Source of the DNA: Asterella californica
Taxonomy: Eukaryota > Streptophyta > Marchantiopsida > Marchantiales > Aytoniaceae
Direction: 5' to 3'
Length of the DNA: 64,000 bases
NCBI GenBank assembly: GCA_036924285.1
Contig: JAYKYS010000019.1
Coordinates: 5,456,001-5,520,000 of the forward strand
Part shown: positions 22,806 through 33,639 of the stretch, piece by piece
Position numbering within the stretch: position 1 is the first letter of the stretch
Layout of the letters: each line of letters begins with the position of its first letter
Translations under genes and position numbers: made by a program
Notes under the pieces: model-generated
Database searches by the model: none
Told to the model about the DNA's origin: nothing
What the model saw: only the letters and a program-made list of their open reading frames with translations

Positions 22806-23640
22806 CGCTTCTGCCAAGGAGTCAACACAGTTGAGGAAGAGCAACCAGGAGTTGCAAGCACGTCTACAGCAACGTGACCAAGACTTCTGCAGGTCATAGG
22901 TAAGATCACCTCTCTCGCAGAAGAGAAGACGACATGGAGGGCACTGCAGGAAGCCGTAGAAGCACAGGCTGCAGCAGAGAAGACGCAGCGGGAAGAAGCA
23001 GAAGCCCGAACGAATGAACTCATGACACAGTCGATGGAAGCATTTCGCAAGAAGTTCAACTTCACCGCAGGTAGGAAGCTTCTCACCCTAGCTAGAGAGT
23101 GGGATGACGAGTCCAGAGCGATGCTAGTGGAGTGCAAAGAAAGTATGTTCCATTACCTGGATCGACAGATTGAGGACTTGAAGACGCTTTATGGTCTTTC
23201 CTTCGATTCCACCACCAGTGGCTACATCTTCCCATACTCCTGGACCAGCGATTGGAACAGATTTGGAGAAGTAGCAGTTCGACCTCGTTGTCCACTTGGT
23301 AGTGACAGCGTTGGAAGCCGAGAAGACTGCAGAAGAAGCCCCAAAAGACAAGGTGTCTTCTGGAAGACAGAAAGAAGAGTTGTCTTCCTAGGTGTTTCGA
23401 GTGGAGGAGGTGACTTCCTCGGACCACTGCGAGGTAACCACATCTCCCAGCGTCAAACAAGTATCACAGAAGAGCGAGGAAGCGCAAGTTGACTCAGCTT
23501 CCCAAGGAGGATAGACAGAGAAGGAATGATTAGAAAGTAGAAGCGTATCGGGAGCCGTAGAAGCACCTTCTAGGGAAACTTCATCTTCATCTTTTCTCCA
23601 AGGGAAAAACTCAGAAGGTCGAATTCTTTGTCTTTTCAAA
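22806..23640 (+). pseudogene. Family B coiled-coil protein, copy 2 (internally deleted)
   Basis: Only the second half of the coiled coil and the tail remain. The sequence jumps from the 5' region straight to CGCTTCTGCCAAGGAG, which in copy 1 lies 1446 bases further in (positions 5234 to 3789 are missing). Text such as EEQPGVAST appears in a shifted frame. An open frame at 23022-23492 contains MEAFRKKFNFTAGRKLLTLA, REWDDESRAMLVECKESMF and YLDRQIEDLKTLYGL, very close to copy 1 (KKFNFTAGRKLLILAREW). After codon 60 the frame differs from copies 1 and 3, so it ends out of register. It lies next to copia sequence at about 23690. Confidence 0.7.
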
Positions 23641-23689
23641 GCTGCTGTACTTTATGTCGTGGCAAGAGTCACAAATTCCCGAGCTTCTG

Positions 23690-24526
23690 ACACCTTCCTT
23701 AGCTGAAGATGTACTAGTAGAACCTAACATGTATAGTAACGAGTCATCTTGAGTCCCACTGAGTTGTTCTTATCCTCATGGAGAATAGTGTTGACGACAT
23801 AATCAAAGGTAAATTTACCCTGTAACTGCAACGCAGTCACAATGTACTGCTAGCTTCTTGGAAGACTCGTTATTGAAGCCACAACTTGATCATCTGAAAA
23901 ATCAGCACCGCTTTCACGAAGTTGTTTTACTAAACTCTTGAGGTTACTGCAATGTTCTGCAACGTCACCACCTTCACGTAGACGAAGATTGAGCAGTTTC
24001 CTTTGCACATAATTCTGTTGCTGAATGTTTTTTCCAACAAAGTTGACCTCAAGTGCATTCTATGCATCAGAGGCCGTTTCTACAGCTGCAACCAGATAGA
24101 GCTGAGATCTAGTAATTGAGAAAAGTAGATACAAAACTGCTGTTTGATCACGATCATTCCAATTCTTTGTCCTGATGCTAGGAGGCAGATAAACAATAAC
24201 ATCCTATAATCGTTGCTGAATCAAATATCTTCTGATCAGTAGCTTCCACAAGATAAAATTATCTGCATCTAGTTTATCAGTAAGTCCTAGACTAGATGAA
24301 TGTGAGGCGGTCCGTGTAGGTCCATAACCTGTAGAGAAGCTAAACTAGATGGTGCAGCAGACTGAGCATGACTAGTCGTGGAACTCATGATACCCTGACT
24401 GACACTAATTTGTGCAGACTGTGACATTCTATCGACTTATCAACAAGAAGATAAAGTGAGATTTCAAACACTGAAATCAACTCAATGGGATATTAGAGAA
24501 GAACTCCGGCATTAACTTCTTCAGAG
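23690..24526 (-). pseudogene. Copia-type gag (UBN2-like), second element, 5' part only
   Basis: On the minus strand this begins with a leader (from 24526), a start at about 24428 (MSQSAQISVSQGIMSSTTSH) and continues GLTDKLDADNFILWKLLIRR, WNDRDQTAVLYLLFSI, YVQRKLLNLRLREGGDVAEH and LVKQLRESGADFSDDQV. This is the gag/UBN2 pattern of Ty1/copia elements. Stops interrupt it (for example after IQQRL and after ITSLPRS) and it ends near 23690 without protease or integrase. Its first 275 bases are nearly identical to 27960-28248, the start of the neighbouring copia, so the two elements are related or recombined. It is joined directly to the truncated reverse transcriptase on its right. Confidence 0.72.
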
Positions 24527-25691
24527 GCAACTGATCTGGTCTGGTCGTTACAACCAAATAGATCAGCTTTCCCACTAGTCTCCTGTACTCAGTTTTATCA
24601 ACCGCTTCGTCAAATCCATGCTGAGTAGACCAATCCTTCGAAAGTATCTTCGAAGTAAGCACTGGCTTGCAGTCCTGCATCTGATACTCCTTCAATGTAT
24701 TGTTGATGTACTTATCCTGTACAAGGTATAGATCTTTTCCATCTTCGACTACATGAACTCCAAGACAATAGGTAAGTCTGCCCATGTCAGTCATCTCAAA
24801 CTCTGTAGATAACTGTAACTTCACTAAAGAGATAGCCTCTTCATCGCTGCCTGAAAGAATTACATCATCCACATACAGCAGCAACACTACTCTCCCTTTT
24901 GCTGTAACTAGGATATATAAATTAGGATCTCCCCTTATAGAAGAGAAACCTTTCTTCTTTAAGAAACTGTCTATCCTAGTAAACCAAGCTCTAAGAGCTT
25001 GCTTAAGGCCATACAAGGCTTTACGAAGTTGGTATACTAACTGTTATTTTCCAGCAACCTGAAAACCTTGTGGCTGCTGTATGTATACTTCCTCTTGTAT
25101 CTTACCATTTAGAAAAGCATTCTTCACATCTAGTTGTCATACTTTCCAGTTATGAAGCATAGAATATGCTATTAGCAGCCTAACTGAACTCATCTTCGCT
25201 ACAGGAGTAAACGTCCCACCATAGTCCTCCCCTTGCTGCTGTAGATAGCCCTTGGCTACAAGTCGAGCTTTACATCTCTGAACTGTACCATCAGCATGGT
25301 ACTTCGTTTTGTACACCCATTTGGTTATAATCAACTTCTTCCCTTCAGGAAGAGTTGTCAAGAACCAAGTATCGTTTTTCTGCAATGGAGTAAACTCCTC
25401 CTTCATCGCCTTTGTCCACTTCTCAGACTTCATAGCATCTTCGAACTTCAGTGGTTCTGCGTTATCAATCGTCTCTGCCAACCACATCTCAGCAAGTCGA
25501 GCAGGTAGCCTCATGATTCGAGTAGATCTTCTTATTTGATTCGGAAGTGGTTGAAGCATTTGTTCAGGTACTGAAGTTGGAACTATAACTTGTGTGGGAA
25601 GATCTACTACCAACTTAGGTGAGTGCACGATATGTTCTGTTTGAGCAACATCAACATCTACACCCTCTAACAGCTTCTGGTACATTCTCAT
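24527..25691 (-). pseudogene. Copia reverse transcriptase, 3'-truncated
   Basis: Frames at 25691-25137 and 25016-24527 give the copia polymerase: WLAETIDNAEPLKFEDAMKS, WTKAMKEEFTPLQKNDTWFL, KWVYKTKYHADGTVQRCKAR, LVAKGYLQQQGEDYGGTFTP then VAKMSSVR, and MYGLKQALRAWFTRIDSFLK. The catalytic motif LYVDD is at 24864-24875, followed by GRLTYCLGVHV and YRRLVGKLIYLVVTTRPDQ. In-frame stops occur near 25136 (before QLDVKNAFLNG) and near 25040. The protein stops at TRPDQ (24527), where it fuses with the leader of a second copia element, so RNase H and the 3' LTR are missing. Confidence 0.88.
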
Positions 25692-26469
25692 CAGACTGAT
25701 TATCTTGTAACATATCAGAAAGAGGAAATCTGAAAGCTAGACTAGTACCATTGGAGGTAGTGGTAGTCTCCTTCTTCTCTACCTCAAGATGAGCAGTATG
25801 ATTTGTTTCATCAAAGAAAACATCCTTACTAATGACAATCTTCTCTTTACTGTCAAGTAGTCTGTATCCCTTCGTTTGTTTAGAGTAGCCTATGAAAGTG
25901 CAAACTTTAGAGCAGTCGTCTAACTTCCTCCTCAACTCTCTAGGCACAAGTACATAGGCCTTACACCCAAAAACTCAAAGATTTGAGATATCAGGTTTTA
26001 TACTTGTGAAAGCCTCTTCAGGGCTCATACCTTCCACCACCTTTGTTGGACTTCGGTTGAGAAGGTATAATGCAGTGTTAACTGCTTCAGCCCACAGCTT
26101 CCTAGGTAGTCTTCCATCCTTGAGTAGACATCTAGTTACTTCAGCAACCACTCTGTTCTTCCTCTCCACCACTCCGTTTTGTTGTGGAGTGTAAGGTGCA
26201 CTTAGTTGTCGTATGATGTCTTTGGACTTGTAGAAAGCCTCCGCTGCTTTGGACAGAAACTCCCCTCCTCTGTCACTCCTGATTTTTTGAATTTTCCTGC
26301 TAGTTTGAAGCTCAACCTCGGTTATGAAGTCTTTCATGTGTGTGAAAGCTTCATTCTTCTTCCTCAAAAACCTCACCCATATTTTTCGCGAGTAATCATC
26401 AACTATCAAAAGGTAATATTCAGCTCTATCTAATGATGGAGGATCAATGGGTCCTGCTAGATCTATATG
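25692..26469 (-). pseudogene. Copia integrase core
   Basis: Two open stretches (26409-25975 and 25947-25651) carry the DDE core: LIVDDYSRKIWVRFLRKKNE with the first Asp, IRSDRGGEFLSK with the second, QQNGVVERKNR with the Glu. Then come LLNRSPTKVVEGMSPEEA and, after an in-frame TGA, VFGCKAYVLVPRELRRK and FIGYSKQTKGYRLLD, the usual copia continuation. A TAA near 26473 separates it from the gag-protease frame. All catalytic residues remain but three disruptions make it non-functional. Confidence 0.88.
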
Positions 26470-28141
26470 TTATAAGTCTAGTGGAGCTGTAGCCCTTCTT
26501 GCTGCTGAAGGGAACTTCTTCTGAACATGTTTTCTCTTCAAGCAGATCTCACATGGCTTGTGCAAAGAATCAAATTTTTGGACTCCATCAACTAGGTTGA
26601 ACTTGCACAGCAAGTTCATTCTATCTGAACTCATGTGACCTAGCCTTCTGTGCCACAAATCAGTCTTCTCTTGTATAGTAGCAGTAAGCAAAACTTCAGG
26701 TAAAGAAGTAGCTTCAAGCTCATATAAATGACCTATCACATTGTCTCTTGCTACTACACCTTGACTGTCTTGTATGTTGCAGCCTTTGTTGTTGAAGTTG
26801 ATGTAAAAACCAGCTTGGACTAACCTCCCAACACTGAGCAAGTTATGCACCACACCAGGTATGTACCAAACTCTCTCAACTCGAAATACTACTCCAGTAG
26901 GTAGTTGGAGGTGAATATCACCTTGTCCCTTAACTTCGTATCTCTCACCATCTCCTAGACCAACTGTTGGTCCACTGGTGATCTCCTGAAAGTTGTGGAA
27001 CCACTCTCGAATGGAAGAGATATGGTTAGATGCTCCAGAATCTATCCACCATGGATGATCTAACTTACTGGTGTACATAGCAGTAAAAAACAGCTGCTCA
27101 TTACCTTCTCTTGGAGACTTAGCCTGAGCAAGATTTGCTCTGTTTTTGCCCTTACCAGTACCTTTGTGTCTTGTCTTCAATCTGCACTCACGAGCAAAAT
27201 GACCTGGTTTATCACAGTAACGACATGTTCCATTCTTACGCTTCTTGTCACCTTGTGCATATGCCGAAGAGGCTCCTCCTTGGTTGACTGGCCTAGCAAT
27301 GCTATTCCACCTTTTGTTGGGAGGAAATGGTTTCCTCTTCCTCTGAAAGTTTCCCCTTTGTTTGTTGATGTGCAGCAAAACAGATTCGTCACTTGCTGCT
27401 TTTCTTTTGTTCTTTTGTTCGATGTTGATTTCTTCTTGTAGCACCAAACTCTCCAGTTCGTCCATCTCAATCTTTCCAGGACGTACCTCCATAGCCTCCA
27501 CAAATGCCTCATAAGCAGGAGGGAGACTTTCAAGAAACGAATGAATAGCTTCTGAACTCTCAACACTTCCTCCTAAGGTTTTGATGTCCTGTAAGAGAGA
27601 TTTGAGAGCCATAAAATAATCCTCAATGCTCTTACCCTCTTGCATCTGCAAGGTTGCGAGCTTACCCTTAAGAATTCTCAACTTCTCCTCTTTCGCCACT
27701 TCATGTTTCCTGGTAAAGATCTCCCATGCTGCTTTCGAAGTTTCTGTATCTAGGATATCAACTAGTTCAGCATTTTTCAATGTCATCTTGATAACAGAAA
27801 GTGCTAACTGATCACGTCTGTCCCAAACGATAGCTTCTTCAGCAACAATGGATCTCTCATGTAAACCAGTAACAAACTTCCACAAGTCATATCCAGTAAG
27901 TATGACCTGTACCCTAGCTCTCCAAATAGGGTAGTTTGAAGTATTCAACTTATGAGAATCAGCACAGATAAAATTATCTGCATCTAGTTTATCAGTAAGT
28001 CTTAGACTAGATGAATGTGAGGCGGTCCGTGTAGTTCCATAACCTGTAGAGAAGCTAAACTAGATGGTGCAGCAGACTGAGCATGACTAGTCGTGGAACT
28101 CGTGATACCCTGACTGACACTGGTTTGTGCATACTGCGACA
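26470..28141 (-). pseudogene. Copia gag, protease and pre-integrase region (492-codon frame)
   Basis: This is the longest open frame in the window (27948-26470). In order: gag (KLNTSNYPIWRARVQVILTG near codon 1, EEKLRILKGKLATLQMQEGK, SLPPAYEAFVEAM), a CCHC zinc knuckle CRYCDKPGHFAREC near 27200, the aspartic protease site WWIDSGASNHISS near 27040, and the GAG-pre-integrase motif LWHRRLGHMSSDRMNLL then PCEICLKRKH (His-His-Cys-Cys) near 26620-26560. Upstream of 27948 a short leader frame begins with MSQYAQTSVSQGI at about 28141. It is duplicated at 24428 and joined to KLNTSN by a frame change. The protein would bind RNA, form the particle and process the polyprotein. It is fairly young but inactive in context. 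Confidence 0.88.
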
Positions 28142-28560
28142 TTCTATCGACTTATCAACAAGAAGATAAAGTGAGATTTCAAACACTCAAATCAACTCAA
28201 TGGGATATTAGAGAGGAACTCCGACATTAACTTCTTCAGAGGCAGCTGTAAAGCACTTTACTAGGATCACAAAAACTCTCTAAGTGAAGATAATACAATT
28301 GATGAATCACAGTGATTACATCGTGAAATATATACAGTATCCGTGACCTAAAAATGATACTAAGTATGGTATCACGACAAATTCACGTGATTTTCATATG
28401 AAGTTAAGAAATGAATGTGGCACTGTCTCAAAGCGTGCCACTAGAACTATCTTCTGGACATATACGTAACAAGTAGCTTTGCTGCTAAGTAATTGGCTCT
28501 ACAAACAACATCATCCATTTAAATAAATGTGACTTCCTTCCTTGGGATATTCTGATTATA
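28142..28560 (-). other. Copia leader and possible remnant of its 5' LTR
   Basis: 28142-28248 is the leader duplicated at 24429-24526 (ending at TGCCTCTGAAGAAGTTAATG on the minus strand). Further right, on the minus strand, a TATA-like CTGTATATATTTC lies near 28335, followed downstream by GTTTTTGTGATCC. This would fit a promoter in the 5' LTR. No second LTR copy exists in the window to fix its borders, and I found no convincing primer-binding site. Confidence 0.35.
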
Positions 28561-31500
28561 CATCTCAACGATGCTCTCTTCATTTCATCCTATCTCATGG
28601 GAAAACAGCGACACTAAACCATACGGAACTTTGCCCATAGTTTTGAGTCTTTTATATGATAGTGAATTGCCTAAATGGCTACCTTTGCAAAGGAGTGAGA
28701 ATGGTCAGTTCTGATTTCATAAGTCAGTTCTGATTTCTTTCCAGTAATGGTTGCTTTTATGCACAATGTCAGGTGCAGCATAGACGAGAATTGTTGCTGG
28801 AGTTGCTGCCTCACAACAGCAAGGTTCTAGCTTCATCTGTCCAACATGTTCTCGGCTGTTCTTCTCCTTCTCGCATCAGACCTTTGACTCCTGTGTCGAG
28901 AAAACAGGGGTAGATAACAAGACCCATCAGTTTCGGTAATTTCTACCCTAGGGCCTCGTTAGACAAGTCAGTTGTTTTGGGCGCGGTACCTCAGATACCT
29001 GACTCCGATGATGTTTTCAAATTGTCCAGGATTAGGATCGACCTCTATCACAGCACTTTCAGTTCAGTGCCTGCGAATCAAGAAATAGTGTTCTTGCTCA
29101 GTAGTGTTAACCCACCGTCTTATTCTCGATCAGATGATTCTGTGGAAACTCTTTAAGAACGAGGCGGTCTGTTGTCAGGTAGAGCCAGGCCGAGGTAATG
29201 TTGAAAGTCTGTGTGTGGCTCACAGAATCACATCTCAAATCGCGGTCAGGATACGGATGCCACGAGTGTAATTCTGAGTGTCCAGGGAAATAAACGAAGA
29301 GCTGTGGAAGTTTCGGGTTATGTTTTTGTTAGGGGAAAATGTTATTAGCAACCGAAACGGAGCTCTTCAAACAGTTTCAATCCGTTTGTAATCTTCATCC
29401 AGGGATGGGAGAGTCCATTTCCGATATTCGCAAATTCTGCTTGTCTGGTAAACGTAAAGGATCGAGTTGCTTAATAAGGGATTCGAATACCTGTCTTCCG
29501 GACATGAAGAAACGGACACGAGTATCATCTGTTGCAAGATTTGGCTCGGTCGCCTGGTATTTGGTCGGTCGCCTTTTCGCCTAAGCTGCAAATGTGTGCA
29601 TCTTCTAACTTTGCGCGTCTAGTCAACATTTCAAGATCCACTCGCAGAATAAAAGAAATGAAGGTTTGGAACCCCCGAAAGGCTTGCATTGAGTGGATAG
29701 AAGATGAGCTGAGGAGATGACGAAAGGCAACGATCGCGCTTTTCATTCGGTAACTTTCTCCAAGATTCTCTAATCATGGACACTCCAGCAGGGCGGGGAC
29801 ATGCAGAGAATAAAGCTTCTCAAACTAAGTGGATATAGATTTCTCAGATTTCTGGAGAGTCCTGCTGGGAGTGCAAGGTGGAGTTAGGATAGATTGAGAA
29901 GCTTGAGAGAACTCTCCAACTCCCACCCGTCAGCAAAGTAATGTGTGAACTGGGTATACGTACTACCTGGAACATTAGACATGAATTAGAACTGCTCTGG
30001 CCCTATATTTTCGACTGAATGCTCAGCACTTGGAGCATATTTGGGCAGAAAATTCTGGGGTACCAACCCGATGGTTTCATTTGGCGAGCTCTTGTATCGG
30101 CTGACGACTGTGTCTATAAGGAATACAGACGAGGTCCAAACAGAGATTTGTCTGTAAAGAAGAGGATGTGGCTTGTAGAGGCTAGAATATTTCCCAGTCA
30201 GATGTGGTCGTTGTGTAGGAGAATCTCCATTTAGCAGCCACTTATCACTTGTATAGGAAGCATCGGGGAAATGGTCGCGTTGAGGTGTTCGGGATACCTT
30301 GCTTGTTCCGCCGAACAAACAGAAACCGACTGGCAGTAAACTTCTTCATCAGATCTTTTGTTTACAGCTGGAAGTTGAGCTTCTCTAACTTTTCGGTTTA
30401 TGAGTCGAGTTGAGGCTGGACTGAACTTCCGAATGCCAGACCAAGACCCCTAGAGAAAAACGACTTTTCAGAAAGGAGGACAACACGTGCTGCTCTCAAG
30501 ATGGACATGAACCTAAGCCTTCCTTGAACTTTGTTGAGCAAATTTACCTTCGTGCCCGAGGGCTAAAAGTCGAGAATATTATAATTCTCGACTTTGAATA
30601 AGTTCTTGCAGCTATTCAAGTGAAATGCTCTGTAGAGGTTTATAGCAACGTCACGTCTTTGGGGAAATCTAAACCGTGACACTTCCGGTTCACGTAGAGA
30701 CTGGAAGATACGCTGGGAAGATAACTACGGAGTTAATGCACACTATGTATCTGTTTACTGAGCTCTCAATGTCCTTGGTCATAAGTGATCTTATATAACT
30801 GACCTCAAGCATCAACTGCAAACTATTCGAACTGCTGAACTGGAGCGGGGCGATGGGATTCGAGCCAGAATAGAGGATATGGAGGAGAACGTCTTCAGGC
30901 AGGATCGCTGTTCCGATCTTAGAGCATGTCCATGGGGCACGGAATCTCTTATCTGCTATTATGTATTAGACACTTTCTGCTTTTCAGCGCAGCCGAGAGA
31001 TGTCTAATCTTTAGGAGTCACTGTAAATTAATCAAGGCAGAAGAATGGTCAACTTTCCCCGATAGTGCTTAATAAGTGACTGAATGCAAACTGAGCTAAC
31101 ATGTCCTCACAGTCCGACCTGCACCTCTTCTCATGAACTTTTATCTAAGCAAGAGGCAGAGCATTAACGCTCATCTGTAATTCCAATGTCAGTCAGATCC
31201 GTTTGACAGCATGAAATCAGTTTAGGACCTTTCAGGAATTCAGAAAGGTTTGTCGTTACAGTAGACCTGAGCCTCCACCCGATTGTACATATATACTTTA
31301 GACTTCACATGAGCTACAGTACTATGTGGCGAAGGTTATCGTGGCAGGATCCAAGCAGTACCTGACGAATCTTAACTTTTTGATCTAGACGAGCCAGTAC
31401 TCTCGAAGTACTGTCTTGAAGGTCTTGCAAAGGCGTGATCTGTATTTCTTTCATTCATTCGTCGGAAAGTGGATTATGTAGAATCTGAATGGGTATGACT

Positions 31501-31799
31501 CAAATCATAGGAAAAAAACAAGAGAGAGAGAGAGCATAATTTCACTTACACAGATACATGTAGGCGCCGAGCTCCCAAACAAGAGTCTTGAAAGTTGGAC
31601 GTCTAGATTTTACCACTTTCAAACTGCTGCAAACGTGATGCATGCACATATCTTCTTCCAGGGTTAACATTGAGACATCTTGAAGTGAAAATCAAAGCTG
31701 TCTGACTTTTACCATCCAAGAAATTTGGACGATCTAGCTGGTAGAACTGTAGTGTCTCATGATTTCTCTATAGTCCATTTAGCATAAAAGATATCATTC
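28561..31799. other. Stretch without a recognisable gene or repeat
   Basis: Short frames only; none shows a known motif or a second copy in this window. Overlapping frames at 29986-30318 (minus, 110 codons) and 30019-30234 (plus) are the largest and look unremarkable. A short GA microsatellite lies near 31520-31536. Base composition resembles 13306-20039 more than the transposons. Confidence 0.4.
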
Positions 31800-32293
31800 T
31801 CACATAAGATTTGCACAAGTATCGCTGCTCTAAGTTCTAAGATCTGTTGAAACACACAAACACACGGGTTTTATCTAGAAATCTCGTCTTCTCACAAAAC
31901 CACACGACTTCCATACTCTTCAGAAGGTGCTCTGGACCTAAACAAACAACTACTACCTAAAATATCACACAACTATCCACTGGAAGACTCGGGAAGACGA
32001 TTCTGACTTCCCGGTCACTGCTTCCAGTCTTCTCACGACAGTCTTCCCGAAGCAATTCTCGGCTTCTGGAGGGTTCAATTCGGCTTCTCATGCCTCCAGA
32101 AGACTGCTCCTGCTTCGTAGACGTCAAATTAGCACTGTCTATCACACATTGCTCTTACAATTTCCAATGTGATTGATCAATGTTGCAATTGATCAATCAC
32201 ATGATGTATGCCTCTTGTAACTTTCCCAGGTTTCTGCCTACGGAAACAATCTTCCTGCAGCACTACAACGACATTCATCTTCACGGAAGCTCA
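31800..32293. repeat. Repeat F copy 1
   Basis: About 490 bases match 45936-46392 in the same orientation: GCTGCTCTAAGTTCTAAGAT, CTTCAGAAGGTGCTCT, AAAATATCACACAA, AGGTTTCTGCCT-like and CAGCACTACAACGACATTCA. It is rich in GAAGAC/GTCTTC like family B, but I could not align it with B. It is interrupted at 32293 (GGAAGCTCA) by LTR G; copy 2 continues AATGAAGCTTC there. No coding frame is seen. It may be part of an LTR or of a non-autonomous element. Confidence 0.65.
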
Positions 32294-32712
32294 TGTCGCG
32301 ACCCTCAATCTCAAGGTCGGGCGCAGACGGGAACAACAGAATCCTAGCGGACTTGCACTAGGTTGTGAACGCTGCGACAAGCTGCTAAGTCAACCGGGAA
32401 GTCGGGATCAGATGAACCCTAAGTGGTTCTCTGAACCAAGGTTGGAACATTGGGTTAGGACATAAGGACCTACTCCAAGAGGACCCCAGACGAATGCTGA
32501 CTTAAGGGGGCGAGTCTGGAAATGGACTGAAATATAAGTTTGAGACGTGGGTCCGAGACGTAGACAGACTGTAGTTCGGACGCTGGTCCAACCACAAGGT
32601 TCGAGTCTGGGTCTGGCCATAGGTTCTCGGAAAAATGACTTTAAGTGTTGGAGCTCCAGCGACGTTTTAGGTCGTGGACGGAGCTCCACATAAGATCTCG
32701 AGACGAGTGAGG

Positions 32713-32751
32713 TATCATTGGAAAGGACTCGGCGAGAGCTTTCCAATGATA
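32713..32751. repeat. Perfect inverted repeat inside LTR G
   Basis: TATCATTGGAAAG at 32713-32725 is mirrored by CTTTCCAATGATA at 32739-32751, with a 13-base spacer that can add CTC/GAG pairing. It lies about 120-150 bases upstream of the TATA-like box, in the U3 part. The half-site CTTTCCAATGA also occurs near 40 and 1130. Confidence 0.6.
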
Positions 32752-32862
32752 TGTGGCACTCCTCGATATGACCTTCGAGCTGAGAATTATGGACGAACCA
32801 CGATCAGATTGTGGTATAATTTTCAAGGACCAAAGAGGAGGACGGGACCGCCGATCTCCTGA

Positions 32863-32871
32863 AATATATAT
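32863..32871 (+). promoter_or_regulatory. TATA-like box of LTR G
   Basis: AATATATAT followed by GAGGGGGC is the only strong TATA-like sequence in this GC-richer LTR. It lies about 570 bases inside the LTR start, a normal position for a U3 promoter. Confidence 0.5.
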
Positions 32872-33383
32872 GAGGGGGCTCGATGCCTGGGTGCGCCAGG
32901 ACGAGTCACCCGACCCCAGGGTTCGGCGGGCGGACTCTGGGGCAATGAGGTGATGGCTGGGCCGGTTCCAAGGCACGTTCCCGTCCAGACTTAGGAACGT
33001 TGTAAGGGCTGGGGCAAGACTAGGGAACGAGTTGGCGGGTTAGACCACCATTCGAGAGCCTAGACCCAGACGGACATCACGGACGGTTGGGCCGCTAGGT
33101 ATGCTGGAGGCACCATTTAGGACCCTGGACTTTATGGGAAGTCCGCCCCAAGTCATATTATGACTTGCTCTTGTTTGGGATCGAACTAGGCGGGTCTAGG
33201 AGGTGACTTGGGATTACTAAGCTTGATGATTATGGAGACGGTCCGACTCCGGTCCGGACCAAACTGAGATAAGGTAAGTGGTGCATGGACGCTAACTTGT
33301 GATTTTGTTTGCAGGTTAGCGGTGTAAAGTTCACGATCTACTGAGCTTCCGTTGACGCAACAAGGCGGTAGGTGCGCGAAAAG

Positions 33384-33396
33384 TGGTATCAGAGCC
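33384..33396 (+). other. Primer-binding site of gypsy G (initiator Met tRNA type)
   Basis: TGGTATCAGAGCC is the standard plant retrotransposon primer site, complementary to the 3' end of initiator methionine tRNA. It follows the 5' LTR and precedes gag, as expected. Confidence 0.85.
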
Positions 33397-33639
33397 AACG
33401 CTTCGGTGAGCGAGAACTTGAGGTAGCGGCTGAAGGCTGGACGTTTGGGGAGGGACGCGAGACACGAAGCGGATCAACGTTTCTAGGTAAACACTTGGAG
33501 CGATGACCGACGTAGGACAGAGTTCTAAGAGGAAGACAAAGAGACGAGTGGCGGCTGACACCGGGACCAGATCGACTCGACCTAGCCCCGAGGTATAGTT
33601 AGGGAACGATAACCGACAACCTTCGTCCCAACGTCAAGG

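Larger units (their letters stand above)
32294..33362 (+). mobile_element. 5' LTR of gypsy element G
   Basis: It starts TGTCGCGACCCTCAATCTC after the repeat F break and ends near GACGCAACA, ahead of the primer-binding site at 33384. A TATA-like AATATATAT at 32863-32871 would place transcription start near 32900. A second, truncated copy of its first 175 bases lies inverted at 44037-44214. It holds a 13-bp inverted repeat at 32713-32751. The right border is approximate: 21 bases between LTR end and primer site would be long. The frames inside it are not genes. Confidence 0.65.

Noticed and set aside
31520..31540. GA microsatellite as a regulatory site
   Set aside because: It is only about eight GA units long, without any gene nearby.
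33384..33396. TGGTATCAGAGCC as part of a tRNA gene
   Set aside because: It is the standard primer-binding site between an LTR and gag, and no tRNA surrounds it.
32208..33561. Several open frames within LTR G and its leader
   Set aside because: They overlap on both strands in a GC-richer LTR, share no motif with proteins I know and fall in the U3/U5 and primer-site region.
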